Shown here in pieces: positions 32,951-44,833 of a DNA stretch of 64,000 nt. The position numbers and the translations under genes are program-made. The DNA lies in assembly GCA_001939145.1 (NCBI GenBank), contig LSRX01000054.1:208960-272959 (forward strand), read 5' to 3'. Within the stretch, counting starts at the first letter, position 1; every line of letters begins with the position of its first letter. The stretch is from Symbiodinium microadriaticum. Lineage: Eukaryota > Sar > Dinophyceae > Suessiales > Symbiodiniaceae. Under the pieces are notes generated by a model, which saw nothing but the letters and a program-made list of their open reading frames with translations, did no database searches and had not been told where the DNA came from.

Positions 32951-35900
32951 ATGATGTATAACCGATTCTGGTTCGCAATAAGCCTGTGCAAGTTCAACAT
33001 GTTCGAGCGAGCAAATTTTGATGTTCTCCGCATCCAGGGTTTGGGTGTTGGTTCGTTTGGACACAGCAAAGAGCAAAATGTTCCACATCAGGAAGAAGTC
33101 TTCGGGAGGCCTCTGGAAATCATGTGGCATGAATGCAATGCCAGATTGTGAAAAACGATACGGTCAGATATATGTGTGGGGTATGCCGTTCCGGTCGAAA
33201 ACCGATGTTTGCCTGTCCAGAAAAGCACACAAGGTGCCCCTGCCGACAGCGCGGATCGACTCGGCCTTCTGCGGGCGGTGATGCGCGGCTAGTTGCCCAG
33301 AGTATGCTCGGGAAAGCAAGATATGGAAGAGATAGCCGAAGCGTTCGAAAGGTGAACAGCTCTGTAAGGAGGACATGTGAGTTGCGGGATAACCACGCAC
33401 AGGACCGCATCACAACATGCCTCCGATCATTTTCGATTCCTTCCTCCATGGCCCGGACCTAATCGAGCTTGAATTGATGCTTTGGTCTGCTCTAAGGGGT
33501 GTGGAGCGTTTCGGGCAGCGGCGAAGGACGCTCAGAGTGGCACATGTGAGGGTTTCTGCCGTTGTTGTACTTTCTGCAGCCATCCATAGAAGCAACGTGC
33601 AGGACATTGCGCACGTGATGTGGGAAGATTTCCCCATGATAAGATCAGAGAAGGCAGTTGTGCAGCCACCGTCCGCTTCCCTGCCGTGAATTTTAGAACG
33701 TGTGGAGCGTGATGGCTCATCCAGCCCATGGCAGCTTGTAGCTTCTTAGCTTCACCACTTCTCCGAGAAGCAGGTGGTTAGGGTCAGCTGAGTGAAGAGT
33801 GCGCTGCGTCTGAATGTAGCGTAGTGTGTTACAAGACAGCACTACAAGTCAGAACAGTTCCCGAAGAATTCATCGGCAGCCGCTGCCGGGGTTAGCCTGT
33901 TCAGCAGCCTAAAAGGCTTGGTCAGGCTGGTCACTTCGACCTAGATTGCATTGGCAGCCAGACTGCAACAGAATGGGGAAACCAACTCGGGATATGCTCT
34001 GGCACTTTCACTTGCAAGTCATCATGGAGTCAGACACTGACGAAGCGTGCAGCAGCATCACTCCACCTGCTACCTCGTCTGGCAAGGGGAGACACATATG
34101 AACGAACATGACAGGCTGGAAGCACAGCCGCTCTTCGAACAGTCGCACAGGCCGCTTTTGCTTGTCAAGGGCTGAGCGTGTCAGTCTATCCGGCACCACC
34201 TTAATCTGAGGCCCCCACCTGGTCGGAGTCTGTTTCCACAGCTCGGGCTGCCGTTGCCGAGGCGCTGAAAGAGCTCGACACTTTACATGTGTGCATTGTC
34301 ACTCCTGTACGATCAACAAAGATGAGCGCCAGATTTGCATGCCTGCTTGGAGCCTAGTAAAGGCGAGCGCCGTGGTGGCTGAGAAAGCACCTGTTTGGGG
34401 TGCGCAACTTTCTCAGGCAGCCCGCCCTGCGTGTGTCTGTCCAGAATCGTTTCCCTCTAGACTTGTGCCGATGCTAGGCGAAAGCTGCTGTTGCCGAGGC
34501 CGTCAGAAGCATCGAAGTTGTTCTTTCCCATGCACTGAACACAAGTGAATTGCATGATGGGCACAATTGGGCACATCGTGGCGCTGTATGCGCAGCACCA
34601 GGTCGCTAGGCAATCTCGAAGCCAATGAAGTGAGCCGGTGATACAAGCAAAACACGGATTTTCAGAGCTTCTCATGCAGTCCGGAAGCAAAAGGTTGCCT
34701 CCACAGCTGCCTCGGCAGCTGGCAGAGCGGCAGCAGAGGCCCCGAAAGTGGCATAGTGGCTGGCGAAGTCGCACTGGAGCTTGAAGCATGTGAAGCCACT
34801 TGTTACATTGACATCGTGACACCGCAAGTAATAATGAGAATATGAACAATAACAATAATACGAATAAAAGCACTATTGCTACTGCTAGTCATTGTCATTA
34901 TCGTGACTGTTACTACTCCTTTTATGATTACTATTATTATTGTTATATTATTGTTATTGCTATCATTATTGCATCCACAGCTTTCGCCCCGTGCTGTGTG
35001 AGGCTTCGGCGGCCTTGGAAGCTCGTGGGACTGCGATGGAGGTCGAGCGCGAAACGGCCCATCGTGGTCCAACAAGGGTTCGGGGTTGTAGGGATTGCAG
35101 GGTTTAGGGTTTAGGAAAGCATATTGAAGCTGTTTTTGGACTAGTACTACTAGTGTAATATGAGGAAGTGGAATGGGCTGAGGGAGAAGCAGGTTTGGGA
35201 AAGAAGTTGTCCACAGTTCAAGAAAGGCATGTTTAGCAAAAGTGGAGTGCCCCTTCAAGACATCAGCTGCCCATGGCATTCAATCACGGTGAGGCATCAG
35301 CCACCTTGCCAACTCCAGACGGAGCACACGAGATCAAGGCCAACCTCAAGTACTTGTAGCACTCGGAAACTCAAGTGAGAACCTCAGAGCCATGGTTTCG
35401 AGTGAAGCTGGCAGAGCTTTGGCAGGCCAGTGCAACCCATGCATCCTCTGCACCGGTCAAGGCAGGGATGAAGCTTAGAGGATTCCTGGTCAGGTAGGCT
35501 CAGCAGCTAAGGGTGTTAGTACCTGCATCTCATGACAAGAAGGGTTGCAGTGGCATGCAGCACCCCAGACTCAGAATTGTGCGGCAGAGGCCATGCGGAG
35601 GCTGCAAAGTAGCATGATCCTGCTCCTAATGCACTCCCCAAGCAGTGCTGGAATGTTGAATGGCATCAGCTGTTTCGGAACCCCCAATCAACATGAAAAC
35701 ACGTGGAAAACCTATCTAGCTTGGGGATGCTCGGTGCAATGTCGGGGTCTTTATTGACTTTATTGCCTTACGTCTCCACAGCTAACTGTTCCCGTTCGTG
35801 CACCAAGGAGCCGGCCCCGCCCGCAGTGAAGCTCGAGGCCTGGGTCTAGCGTCGCAGGGCTCTGGGGCGAGTGGGGCCTTGGAAAATCAGTGGGGTTTGA

Positions 35901-36219
35901 TGCTGGAATCTTCAGGAGACCGCTCCGGACCTGGTCCCTCCACTCCTGGTGCCGGCAAGCAACGGAGGTCCTTTCTGTTTTGAGAGATTGACAGATGCCC
36001 GGTTCGCACCCTGCCCTCCTGAGGAACTGCAGAGCCACCACAGCTTGTGGCTGCTCCGCTTCTGGTTCCCATGGATCCCTGACGGGTACAAAAGCGTCGA
36101 GTGCGCGCATGGCACATGTGCAATGCCGAATCTATGTAGCGCGGACAATTTCGGATTGTTTTTCTGCTGGCACTTAAGAGGAGTTGATCTGTCAAGGAAG
36201 AATCCCTGCTTTGAAATAA
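32951..36219. other. Mostly unresolved; possible plus-strand exons and an AT-rich triplet patch
   Basis: A possible zinc-binding reading lies at about 33160-33240 (+) (VRYMCGVCRSGRKPMFACPE). A protein-like segment lies at 33417-33520 (+) (IIFDSFLHGPDLIELELML). At 34840-34975 there is a degenerate AAT/ATT/ACT triplet-rich patch. At 35098-35120 there is a short TTTAGGG pair. No complete gene could be drawn. Confidence 0.25.
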
Positions 36220-37690
36220 ATCTGTAGTTATAAGACTGGCGTTTGTACTTGATCGATATCAATAAATAAAAACAGAATACTAAATGATTAATTGAAATTA
36301 GATGTATATATATACACACACTTTTTATTATTTCTTATACATTAATAATTTTGAATATCATATTGGAAAGAATGATTATAAAAGCAATTTCTTAGAGTTA
36401 TATGAATCAAGGACGAGAATTTAGAAAGAGTTCAGAAATAGTATAAAAGGACTCTCAAGGTAGGGTAAGGAAGTTGGTGATTTGAATTGGCTAAATAGTT
36501 TTGAGAGAATATAGAATTTATACAAGTGATTAATCTAAGTTTGAAATAGAATAAGTTTCTATTAGTTAGTATATTGTTTCAAAAACTAATACTACATTGG
36601 AATTATTGTTTCTAGTAATGGGGTAATGTGGTTGTATTGAATTCTTATTGTCGCGATAATTATTTTTTAATATCGGACGGGAGAATGTAAAGATTCTGTG
36701 GAGTAGGGGGGTTTGTTTATGTTTTAGTTAATTTCTGCTTCTTAATGTTAAATTTTTTTCTAATTAAAAAAATTCTCGGTCGAGGGTTTCTTGGTATCGG
36801 GCTTATAATTGGTAGGAATAAATTTACAGAATTAAGATTATAGTCGTATTCGATCGAAAAGATTAGGGTTTTAGGGCTTGGGATTAAAATGTTTTAGGTA
36901 TTTAATTAAGGTTTGAAGAAGTGTGGATGTTATAGGCTTAGGATAATTGGTAGTTAGGAGTTGAAATAACTTAAATTTGAATTATTTTTCGTTAGGAAAA
37001 ATGGCGAAAGTAATTTGCGAATTTATGAAAAGATTAATTTAGCGATGTAGGGTAATATGTAGTTGGGATTCGGTACAGGTTTAATATTAGAATGATTATT
37101 TCGGGATTGAATTAATATTATTGGATTGGATAAATGGTTATTATTATTTTTATTCTTTTATCGGAGGTTGTTTGTTTATTTATTAGGTTATTTAGATAAA
37201 AGGAGGCTTGACTAATATGAGTATTATTTGTTTGTAGTGTAGGATTTAATTGGTTGAGCTTCGGAAATTTTGAGATATTAAAATCGATGATTTGGAGGTA
37301 AATAATTTATGAATTATTGATTTTAGAAATAATTTTGTTTATCTGATGATTTAATATTTGATTATTTTTGAAAGATTATGATTTCGATTGTTATTTTGTA
37401 TGAGAGCTTAATTTTTGTAATTTCTAAATATTTGTAAAATTCTAGGAAATATTGAATTTAAATTATTTAAGAATTTTTTTTATTAATATATAGATTTAAT
37501 TATTTATTATTTTTGTTTTTTCTATAATTATATAAGAAATTATATATTTATTCGATTTATTTATAGAATTATTTATTTATCTTCTTTATTTATGATTTTA
37601 AATATTTACTTATTTCTAATAATTATATATATATATTCGTCTAATTTATTTTATTTTTTTGGTTGTGATTAATTAGGTTTATATTTTTTA
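36220..37690. other. AT-rich block with the + strand depleted of C outside CpG
   Basis: In the 480 bases 36841-37320 I count by hand 20 C and 114 G; 12 of the 20 C are followed by G. Expected CpG from these counts is about 5. Non-CpG cytosine is almost gone while CpG is kept. No gene is visible. A degenerate TTAGGG pair occurs near 36864-36880. The block ends in a polypyrimidine tract. Confidence 0.8.
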
Positions 37691-37696
37691 TAATAA

Positions 37697-37905
37697 GATG
37701 ACCTTAAATTGTTATCGTTCTTCTTTCTCTTTCGTTCTGCTTTTCTCTCTTTTAGTTTCTTATTTCTCTCTTTATTTATTTCTTCTTTGTTCTTTCTTCT
37801 CTCTTTTGATTCTTTTTGTTTTTCTTTTCTTTCTCTCTTTTCTTCTTTATTTTCTTTCTTCTCTGGATTCTTCTCTATTTCTCTTTATTTCTTCTATTAG
37901 AATAG
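37697..37905 (+). repeat. Polypyrimidine (CT/TTC-rich) tract
   Basis: About 200 bp almost free of purines on the + strand (TTCTTTCTCTCTTTT-type words). It separates the C-depleted block from the ordinary-composition core. Confidence 0.8.
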
Positions 37906-39240
37906 AGGAGACCCCCTATTATTTATTATATATATTTAGAATCGTTAATTTCACGATATGGTCTTGCCAAGTACGACAACGATTTCTATGAAATGAGCCG
38001 CACGAGAGTAGCTAGCGGAAGTCGCAAAGCTTTGCTTCCTTCGATCCTTTGTATCAAAATTCCATCGGCACGGTTCCATATTGTCAGAATAGAGGAGGTC
38101 CTTCTTGCTTACCCGTGAGTCATTACTTGCACGGAGTTGTTCTGTTAGATTCGACAGTAGCTTCCCTGAAACAAGTCGAACACAGACAGCCAATCATTTT
38201 TTGCAGATGGTTGCTGCCTAGGAATTGGTGTAACAAAGCTCCGTCGGCACGACCCCTTGCACCAAGTGCAGAGGAGGCCCCCGTTGCTTTGTAATGTCTG
38301 GAATTCGGCGCCGCGTGGTAAGACCGTCACGACATCTTGATTGATATAGCACGGTTTCTGATATTGCCTTCCTCGGGACTTCGTATTGGTGTGTGAGCAA
38401 GCCAAGAAGGCTGAAATAGTCGCTCCCGGCGGACCTGAGGCAAGGTATCCGGCAACCCTCGTACCCCTCGCCTGATTGGAGGTTCGTAAAGAGAGCAAAC
38501 AAAAGCGAGGTCCGGACTTGGGACTGCTCGGCTCTGACCGGCATCCTTTTGGGGAGCCACGTGTAATACACGCTATTGGGGCCAAAGCGAGCAGCCAGCT
38601 CGCAGCCGAAGTGAGTCCTTGGTTCGCAGCGCGGGCTCCCCTCCTCGGGACCGACAGAATCTGTTGAGAAATAAATCCATGATTTGCAAAATATCAGTGC
38701 CCTCAGAAGACGCCATGCCATACGGCACCCGGCAGAAAATATAAAGCTCAGCTAGTAGAGCCGAACTTGAGCCATAGTGCTTGGGGTCGTACCGACGGAG
38801 CTTTGATGCTCCGAATCGGAGGAAGTTACACTTCGCTACGTGCTGCCGGCTGACCTTATTCGGCCCGTTCCAGTGGAGCCGCTGTCGACTCTGCAGGCTT
38901 TTCCAAAAAACCGACAACCAGGACTGTACGTGCGGTCAGTTCACCGGTAGTTTCGCTCCGAGAGCTCTGGCCATCGGCCCCTCTGGGTAGTCGCTTCTTG
39001 GCCAGCACGGGTAAAGCGAGTTTTCCCTACGACCCTTTGGTCTTGTTTGAGTACTGGGAGACGCTGTGTAATTTTGGTGAGTAAGAACGAGAAAACCAAC
39101 ATCCTATTGTGGTCTCCGATTGTCTTGCCACAATTATTTACTTGGCGACTTTCTGCTGCATTTACAGAGTAAGAGAGTGAAAGCCTCTTATTACAGCTCA
39201 GCGTATCTTTTCTTCAGAGGCCCGCTGGCTTAGACGATCC
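37906..39240. other. Ordinary-composition core between the two skewed blocks, with short repeats
   Basis: GC is near that of the rest of the window. The words AATAGAGGAGACC (37902), AGAATAGAGGAGGTCC (38089) and GCAGAGGAGGCCCC (38267) recur, as does CATCGGCACGG (38063)/CGTCGGCACGA (38242), about 180 bp apart. The 23-base word at 38234-38256 recurs inverted at 38783-38805 with one mismatch. No recognisable protein was found, although minus-strand frames of 110-170 codons exist. Confidence 0.5.
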
Positions 39241-39480
39241 TTGGATTTAAGCATAATTGCTTTGACTAGACTTACTACAATGAATATGTGAAGGAAATCT
39301 GTAGGCCAGACTCTTGCCAGATATTATCACCTCTGTGTGTATCGTGGTTGCTAGATATATACTATCCGACGAATTTAGGAAATAATGATACGCCGAATTA
39401 ACGGGGTTAGTTGCCCCTAACCCGCGCAAGCAAACTTTCGTAGTCTGGCCAATTCCTAAGGTGCCGTCTATCGATCCTCA
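39241..39480. other. Transition into the right skewed block
   Basis: Composition falls from GC-balanced to AT-rich. Nothing recognisable. Confidence 0.3.
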
Positions 39481-40198
39481 ACCTCCAGAGTCGTGAAATC
39501 TATTATATATCTTATTCACTCGACGACACCTAATTTTAGTTAATATTTTTTAGTCTAGTAATAATATCATTTGCTAATTTCTTAGTAGTTCGTTTTTAAA
39601 TTTGGCGTATAATTATATATCTATTTTTATAATAAATATCTTTTCAATAACGATTTCGTATATTTTTATATTCTTACCATACGAAGATATAATTTCCAGT
39701 GTTCATCAAGACTTAAAAAATCTTTCCTCATTCCAATCCCATATATTAATCGAATTCCCGATACAAAGAATTCCAACAACGAATTTCCATCACTCATAAT
39801 AAAAACTTATTCACCCCCTTCAGAATAATGTATTTTTATCACTACGTATTTCTTTAGATAACGAATATTCTCGTACCTCTTCAGACGCAAACAATAAACA
39901 ACGAATTGCCGCCACTAGTCAGAGATCAATAACAAAATCATGTATTCGCCACTTCCAGAACGGCGTGTATTCATGACCTATCCCCTACTAACACCGGATA
40001 TTTTACGGACATTATACGGAGCTCGCGAACCTTGTGGACACTTAAGCACGTCCCGCACGGATTTCGCGTCAGCTCCCTAACCTCCAGACAAAAGCCCTAA
40101 TCCCTTAAACCCAAGACCCAAATGCACTAAACCCCACACATCCGCAAGCACACCTCAACCCAAACCTCTACCCGCCGAATGAATTCTCAATCTTATCT
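39481..40198. other. AT-rich block with the + strand depleted of G
   Basis: In the 360 bases 39661-40020 I count by hand 37 G and 87 C; 16 of the 37 G are in CpG, where about 9 would be expected. This is the mirror image of the left block, with the depletion now on the minus-strand C. The right part ends with CCCTAA-like words (about 40090-40140). No gene is visible. Confidence 0.75.
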
Positions 40199-40228
40199 CA
40201 TACATACATACATACATACATACATACA

Positions 40229-40260
<32 letters not shown>

Positions 40261-40261
40261 C

Positions 40262-40295
<34 letters not shown>

Positions 40296-40322
40296 CTTAT
40301 ATGTATATATATGTATGTATCC
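40199..40322. repeat. CATA tetranucleotide array passing into AT/ATAC repeats
   Basis: Perfect (CATA)n from about 40199 to 40258, followed by TA-rich alternating repeats to about 40320. Confidence 0.9.
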
Positions 40323-41849
40323 CTATCTCTGCTAATATAGTAAAAAATATTAAATATTCTATATTTAAATTCATCTATTTTAATTCGAGAAAATACTGAG
40401 TTCACGAGTAGAAGCTTGCAAATGTTATCAGTAGAAGAATATCTTGAATGAAAATGAGAAAGCAATAATATATCGAATATTGGGGTAATTTTCGAGCTCG
40501 CCATAGTCCCTATATTTTTATCTGCCGAAATCGTGATTTCGCCGCAGTATCGTGGTTATGCAAGGGTCCCAATCGTGTTCCCGCCGAAGTATGATGAAAG
40601 TTGGAGATTCATGAACCAGTGATGCAGCCTCAAGGACATTGTTGGGACATGTACGGTTCTAGGGTGTCGACTCAGTACTGTTGATACCATCTCTTCTTCG
40701 TAGTCTCATACTGATTCGACCCATCCGATGAATTTCAGCCGGACAAGAAGCTTTCCGAGGTGGACGGGCCATCTGATGAATTTGGAAATATCTTGCTCGT
40801 GGTTTATCAATCACATGTCTGATTGAACAGGTCAGCATCACGCAGCTCCATCAGTCCTCCACAAAAGAGACGCCAATTTGATCTCTTGCAAGTCTTATTC
40901 GTCATCGTCTGCCTTTTCAAGGCTGTGCTCCTGGCGGCCACATCAGTGACGAAACAGCCTTTTAGGTACTACCTGCCTGATCGTGCCAAGAAACACACAC
41001 AGCTCTACAGGTGGCACACACACCCAAAGTGAGACCTTCATGTGCTGTAGGTGAGCTTCGTACTGCCAGGTGTCAATGATGTCCTGACAAAAGATTCTGG
41101 GAACGCAGACCTCCAGGAGCATTCATGTCGGATCGTCCTGCATCTCTTGTCGACTGTAGTGTTCGGCCTGGAGTTCGAATGTCATACCAAGCGGAGTCAA
41201 TCCAAAGTGGCCAGAACCAGCCCTAAACCCTCAAACCCTTATGCGAGTTCCAAGGCGTCGGCCAAGAAGCGCTTCTTACGGCCGTCAACAAGCTCGACAT
41301 CTACAACAGCAGGAGCATCGTAGCCTCGGGGCCGAGGGTTCGGAGTGGGGTTCATGGTTTTGGGATGCTTTGGGTTTAGGGTTTAGGGCCGATGTTTAGG
41401 GCCGAAGTCCAGGGTTTAGGGTTTAGAGATTGAGGCTGCAGGGGTTTGAGGGTTTAGAATACCGGTGGTCCGTGCTGCTGAAATAGGGAGCTGAGTGTCA
41501 GACCGAGTAGTTCCCAGCTGGCCTTCTCAGGGTGCCGTTTCTCCCAAAGGATTGCCAGCACAGCAGCAGAGCTCAAAGTCTACACAAAAGCCTAGGGGCT
41601 TTCCTACCATGTCTAATCTGTTTGCTCCACCCAGGTATGCGGGGCGTCGGCGCGTCGCGAGTTTTCGTGCAGCTCTGGTTCGGGCACTGGTGGAAGGCTT
41701 TAGTGATTCGTCTCTTCGTTTCTGGAAAGCCGCCTCGTCATGGCACAAGGAGCGTCCTGAACCGCACCTTGCCATTTTTTCCCCTGTGACAGATTCGAAC
41801 ATGCTGGAAGTCTGTTGGCCACTGCTTGAGTAACTTGAGTAGCTCGTGA
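40323..41849. other. Unresolved stretch with interstitial telomere-type words
   Basis: CCCTAAACCCTCAAACCC near 41221-41240 and TTTAGGGTTTAGGG-type words around 41367-41455, in opposite orientations. A plus-strand segment at 41500-41690 reads moderately like protein but is unassigned. Confidence 0.3.
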
Positions 41850-42002
41850 GTTCATGCTGTCGCAGAACTCAGCTTCGTGAGGCATTACAGCGAGCATGTT
41901 CAGTTGCAGTTCCAGCCCGTACAGTGGCACTTGTTGCGGTAGCTTGCCAGAGAACTCGGATGAAATTGCAGGATTGATCACGACTGGTACTCCCTCGCGC
42001 AC
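41850..42002 (-). CDS. Exon of an unknown protein
   Basis: On the minus strand, acceptor CTTGCAG|GTG at 42003/42002 opens a reading that contains VREGVPVVINPAISSEFSGK and PLYGLELQLNMLAVMPHEAE. It looks strongly like folded protein. A donor near 41850 is not certain. A preceding segment (YEEEIPELA) may be the upstream exon. Family unknown. Confidence 0.45.
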
Positions 42003-44320
42003 CTGCAAGTTCGGGAATTTCTTCTTCGTACTCCTGCAGACTGTATCGATTGACACACATAGCATCGGAGCAGCACAGCCAAACCAGCATACGAAAGATT
42101 GAATGAATCGAGCTGGGTGCACATCCATGGCCTCTGTTTGCGACGAAATCTGGGGCCCGGAACCTCCCAAAGCAATTACCTGTCTCGTTTGAAACCTTGT
42201 CTTCCAGAACAAACCTGTTAAGCGAAATCACGCAGTGTCGCTTCGTACTGCGAGGTTACACTTACAATACTCCACCACCTACAGAGCATAAAAGAAAACC
42301 ATCTTGCGGGAAGATAAGGAGTACTGCCCTGCTAGGAGCCGCGCTCTGCGGTCATGTGAAGAATCAGCCGCCTGCAAAGGCACCACAGCTTGAGCTGGAC
42401 TCCACGCACAGAGACTCACATGGAAAGCGTCGCTGCCTCGCCACCTCCGTCCGCTCTCGACCAGGATGGTATGCGACATGTATCCTGCCGTGAGACGAAG
42501 GCATGCCACGGATTGCCAAGAAGGACATCTTCTGGGCCGTGAGCTCCTCTTTAGGTATGCCAGGAAATCCAGGGTAGGGAAGAGCTTGTACCTGGCTGTG
42601 CGACGAGCTGCTTGAAACCCGAAATCCGCTTCAGACAGTGCACTTCATTCCTCTCCTCGCTTCTTTCAAAGGGGTCGCGAAGCAACCTGGTTCTCAGAGC
42701 ACAGCCCAGGAATCCATCCACAGCCGCCGCTGCCACAGCTTCCAAGATGCTAGCAGGGGGTTGTGGTCCGGGCGAGAGCAGTGAGCGAGCGGGCCGAAAC
42801 CTGCTTAGCTGGCAAAAGCTGCTTTCGATGCCCATGTTAACATGGCATCAGACCTGAACGCTGCACATGGCTCACCGCGTGTCGACCACTAAGACTTAAG
42901 TGAGTTTAGAAGATGGTTTGCTGCAAGTGTCACATGATGGCAGAGGCGACATAAACCTTTTAACACCGGTGTTGGAAGTGGCTTGAAAAGAAAAGAAAAC
43001 TATGGAATTCCATGAGTATTCCACTATTGCACGGGACCGTATGCCTAAGCTCCAAACCCCTGAATGCCAGCAACCATGTTGCACTTCAGCCTTGTTCGGG
43101 CCAGACGCCCTTGAGCCAGGATAGATCGATCGTTGTAAGCTGGATTCACAGTACCACTGCCATGTTCGGTGAAAAGCTTTTCTGTCTCGTTTGCCGCAGC
43201 TCATGTAGGCCCAACTGGACACGGTGCGGCTGCACGAATTTCCGCAAAGGAACGAGACACGGAACGCCCTACTGTGCCTCCACATTGCGAGCATTTGAGA
43301 GCACTGCTCGGAGAGCTCACTGCCATTGAGATTGCGCATATTCTAGCTATGACCGATTGGAAGTGTAGTCTGCTCTTGCTTGGCGCCCTCGTCCGAGGAT
43401 AACAGCCACAAGGCCCAGGGTTTGTTAGCATCGGACGCATCAGTGTTGGCTCAGGCTTCGTTTCTCGCCTTAGCAAAGCAACTCTGCTCCCATCAATCTA
43501 ATAGTTCGGTCGTTCCATGCAGATGCCTGAACTGATGTGTACAGAAAGTGCACTATGCAGCTACACCCACTCCTTCAACAACAGCAAACCGTAGCACGCC
43601 TCAATGCGTACACTGCAGGATGCTGCAGCAGGCTACAGTAAATTCCGACGAATTTGCTGTGTACGAACGCAGGAAATCAGCTGCCTGCTATCCACTGACT
43701 GCAGAGGGAGCTCGGCCAAGTTGTTGTTAAAGCTTGCGCACCTTTCGAGACTGCTTGCTCACCACCAACCTATGTCTTGCATGAGTCAGGCAAGACCATC
43801 AAGCAAGATCGTCTAAATCCGATCTAATCCTTCTGATGCCGCCTTTGGGATACTCCCAGACACACCTGTCAGTGCAGCTTCCTTCTCCTGCACCGGTGGG
43901 CAAGGTAAGGAAGGACTTTCCAAGATGAAGAAAACCAAAATCTACGGAGGTTTCCCACCGGCCGACACAGAACAAAACAGAATGTTCGGGTGCCTCAGTG
44001 CACGACGACTCCCCGAAGTTCCAGGGCTCCGGGGCACAAAGGCTCTTCTCAACATGCGATATTGCCTCCCACCCATGCCTTTGCCTTGTTTTTCCGACAC
44101 CTGACCATACCATCCACACCTCTTTCCCAGCGAGGCTTAACTTCCCTGTCTCACACCCGTTGTCCTCATCCTATCACGCAATAAAGGAGCTGCAACTTTT
44201 TTGTCGTTTGGCGGGGTGATCATAATAACGTCAAAGTTGCTTAGCACGGCAACAGAAGCGCTGAACCATCAGCCGATGTGCCCCTGCAACTTCCTGGACC
44301 GCCGTGACAACCGATCATCC
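42003..44320. other. Mostly unresolved; candidate exons on both strands
   Basis: Minus strand 42600-42790 reads PPASILEAVAAAAVDGFLGC and RLLRDPFERSEERNEVHCLK, plausible coding. Plus strand 43250-43400 reads ELTAIEIAHILAMTDWK, also plausible. Minus strand 43800-44080 has an open frame with LFCVGRWETSVDFGFLHLGK. None could be linked to a family. Confidence 0.3.
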
Positions 44321-44833
44321 TCATGCAATTGTGCGCGCTGGAAAGCCGCTGTGAGGCATGTTTGGCGCAAGCACTGTCCAAAGGAACTGGGATGATGCAG
44401 GGGGAGAACCAAGGCGTGCGATATCCCAAACAGTAGAAAATTGGGAATACACGAGGGATCCGTGGCAATTTCGATCAGGCACCTTGCCTAGCAGGTTTTC
44501 GAAACAAACTGGCAAAACCCGTGCGAATAGTTCTCCTGGAACAGCCCAGGCCACCTCAAACACACTGAAAGAAATACTGTTGTTATTGAAACTGGTATAG
44601 TACGACATGCTCACGAAGACTGCTACGGTCACCACAAGAACGACCCCTTCTCTTGTCCACGGAAGCTCAAACCCTGCTTCACCAACTGTACGGCGAAACA
44701 CCTCGAGAGTGACAGCATCATCGAGCCATCGGAAGGCTTGGCTACATCGACTACCAGATTCCAGCAACTCATCACGGACCACTGGGCAATTCACCTTGAC
44801 GAGCTTGCCCCCGGATCTTGCTTTTTGTTCCAA
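44321..44833 (-). CDS. Unknown protein segment with one membrane helix
   Basis: A 170-codon minus-strand frame. Its N-terminal part is charged and helical (DELLESGSRCSQAFRWLDDA, LEVFRRTVGEAGFELPWTRE). It is followed by a hydrophobic segment VVLVVTVAVFVSMSYY that would span a membrane. The rest is less convincing and may run into an intron. The sense-strand reading of the same DNA is much less protein-like. Not recognised. Confidence 0.4.
   Translation of the reverse strand: MEQKARSGGKLVKVNCPVVRDELLESGSRCSQAFRWLDDAVTLEVFRRTVGEAGFELPWTREGVVLVVTVAVFVSMSYYTSFNNNSISFSVFEVAWAVPGELFARVLPVCFENLLGKVPDRNCHGSLVYSQFSTVWDIARLGSPPASSQFLWTVLAPNMPHSGFPARTIA

Noticed and set aside
37698..37991. Very hydrophobic plus-strand frame (Phe/Leu/Ser)
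   Set aside because: It is the translation of the polypyrimidine tract.
38761..38790. Minus-strand TATGGCTCAAG resembling the end of the spliced leader
   Set aside because: The preceding CCATTT part is altered; too degenerate to call a relic.
36220..40198. Skewed blocks as inserted mitochondrial or plastid DNA
   Set aside because: No organelle gene or rRNA fragment is visible, and organelle DNA would not keep CpG while losing other C on one strand.
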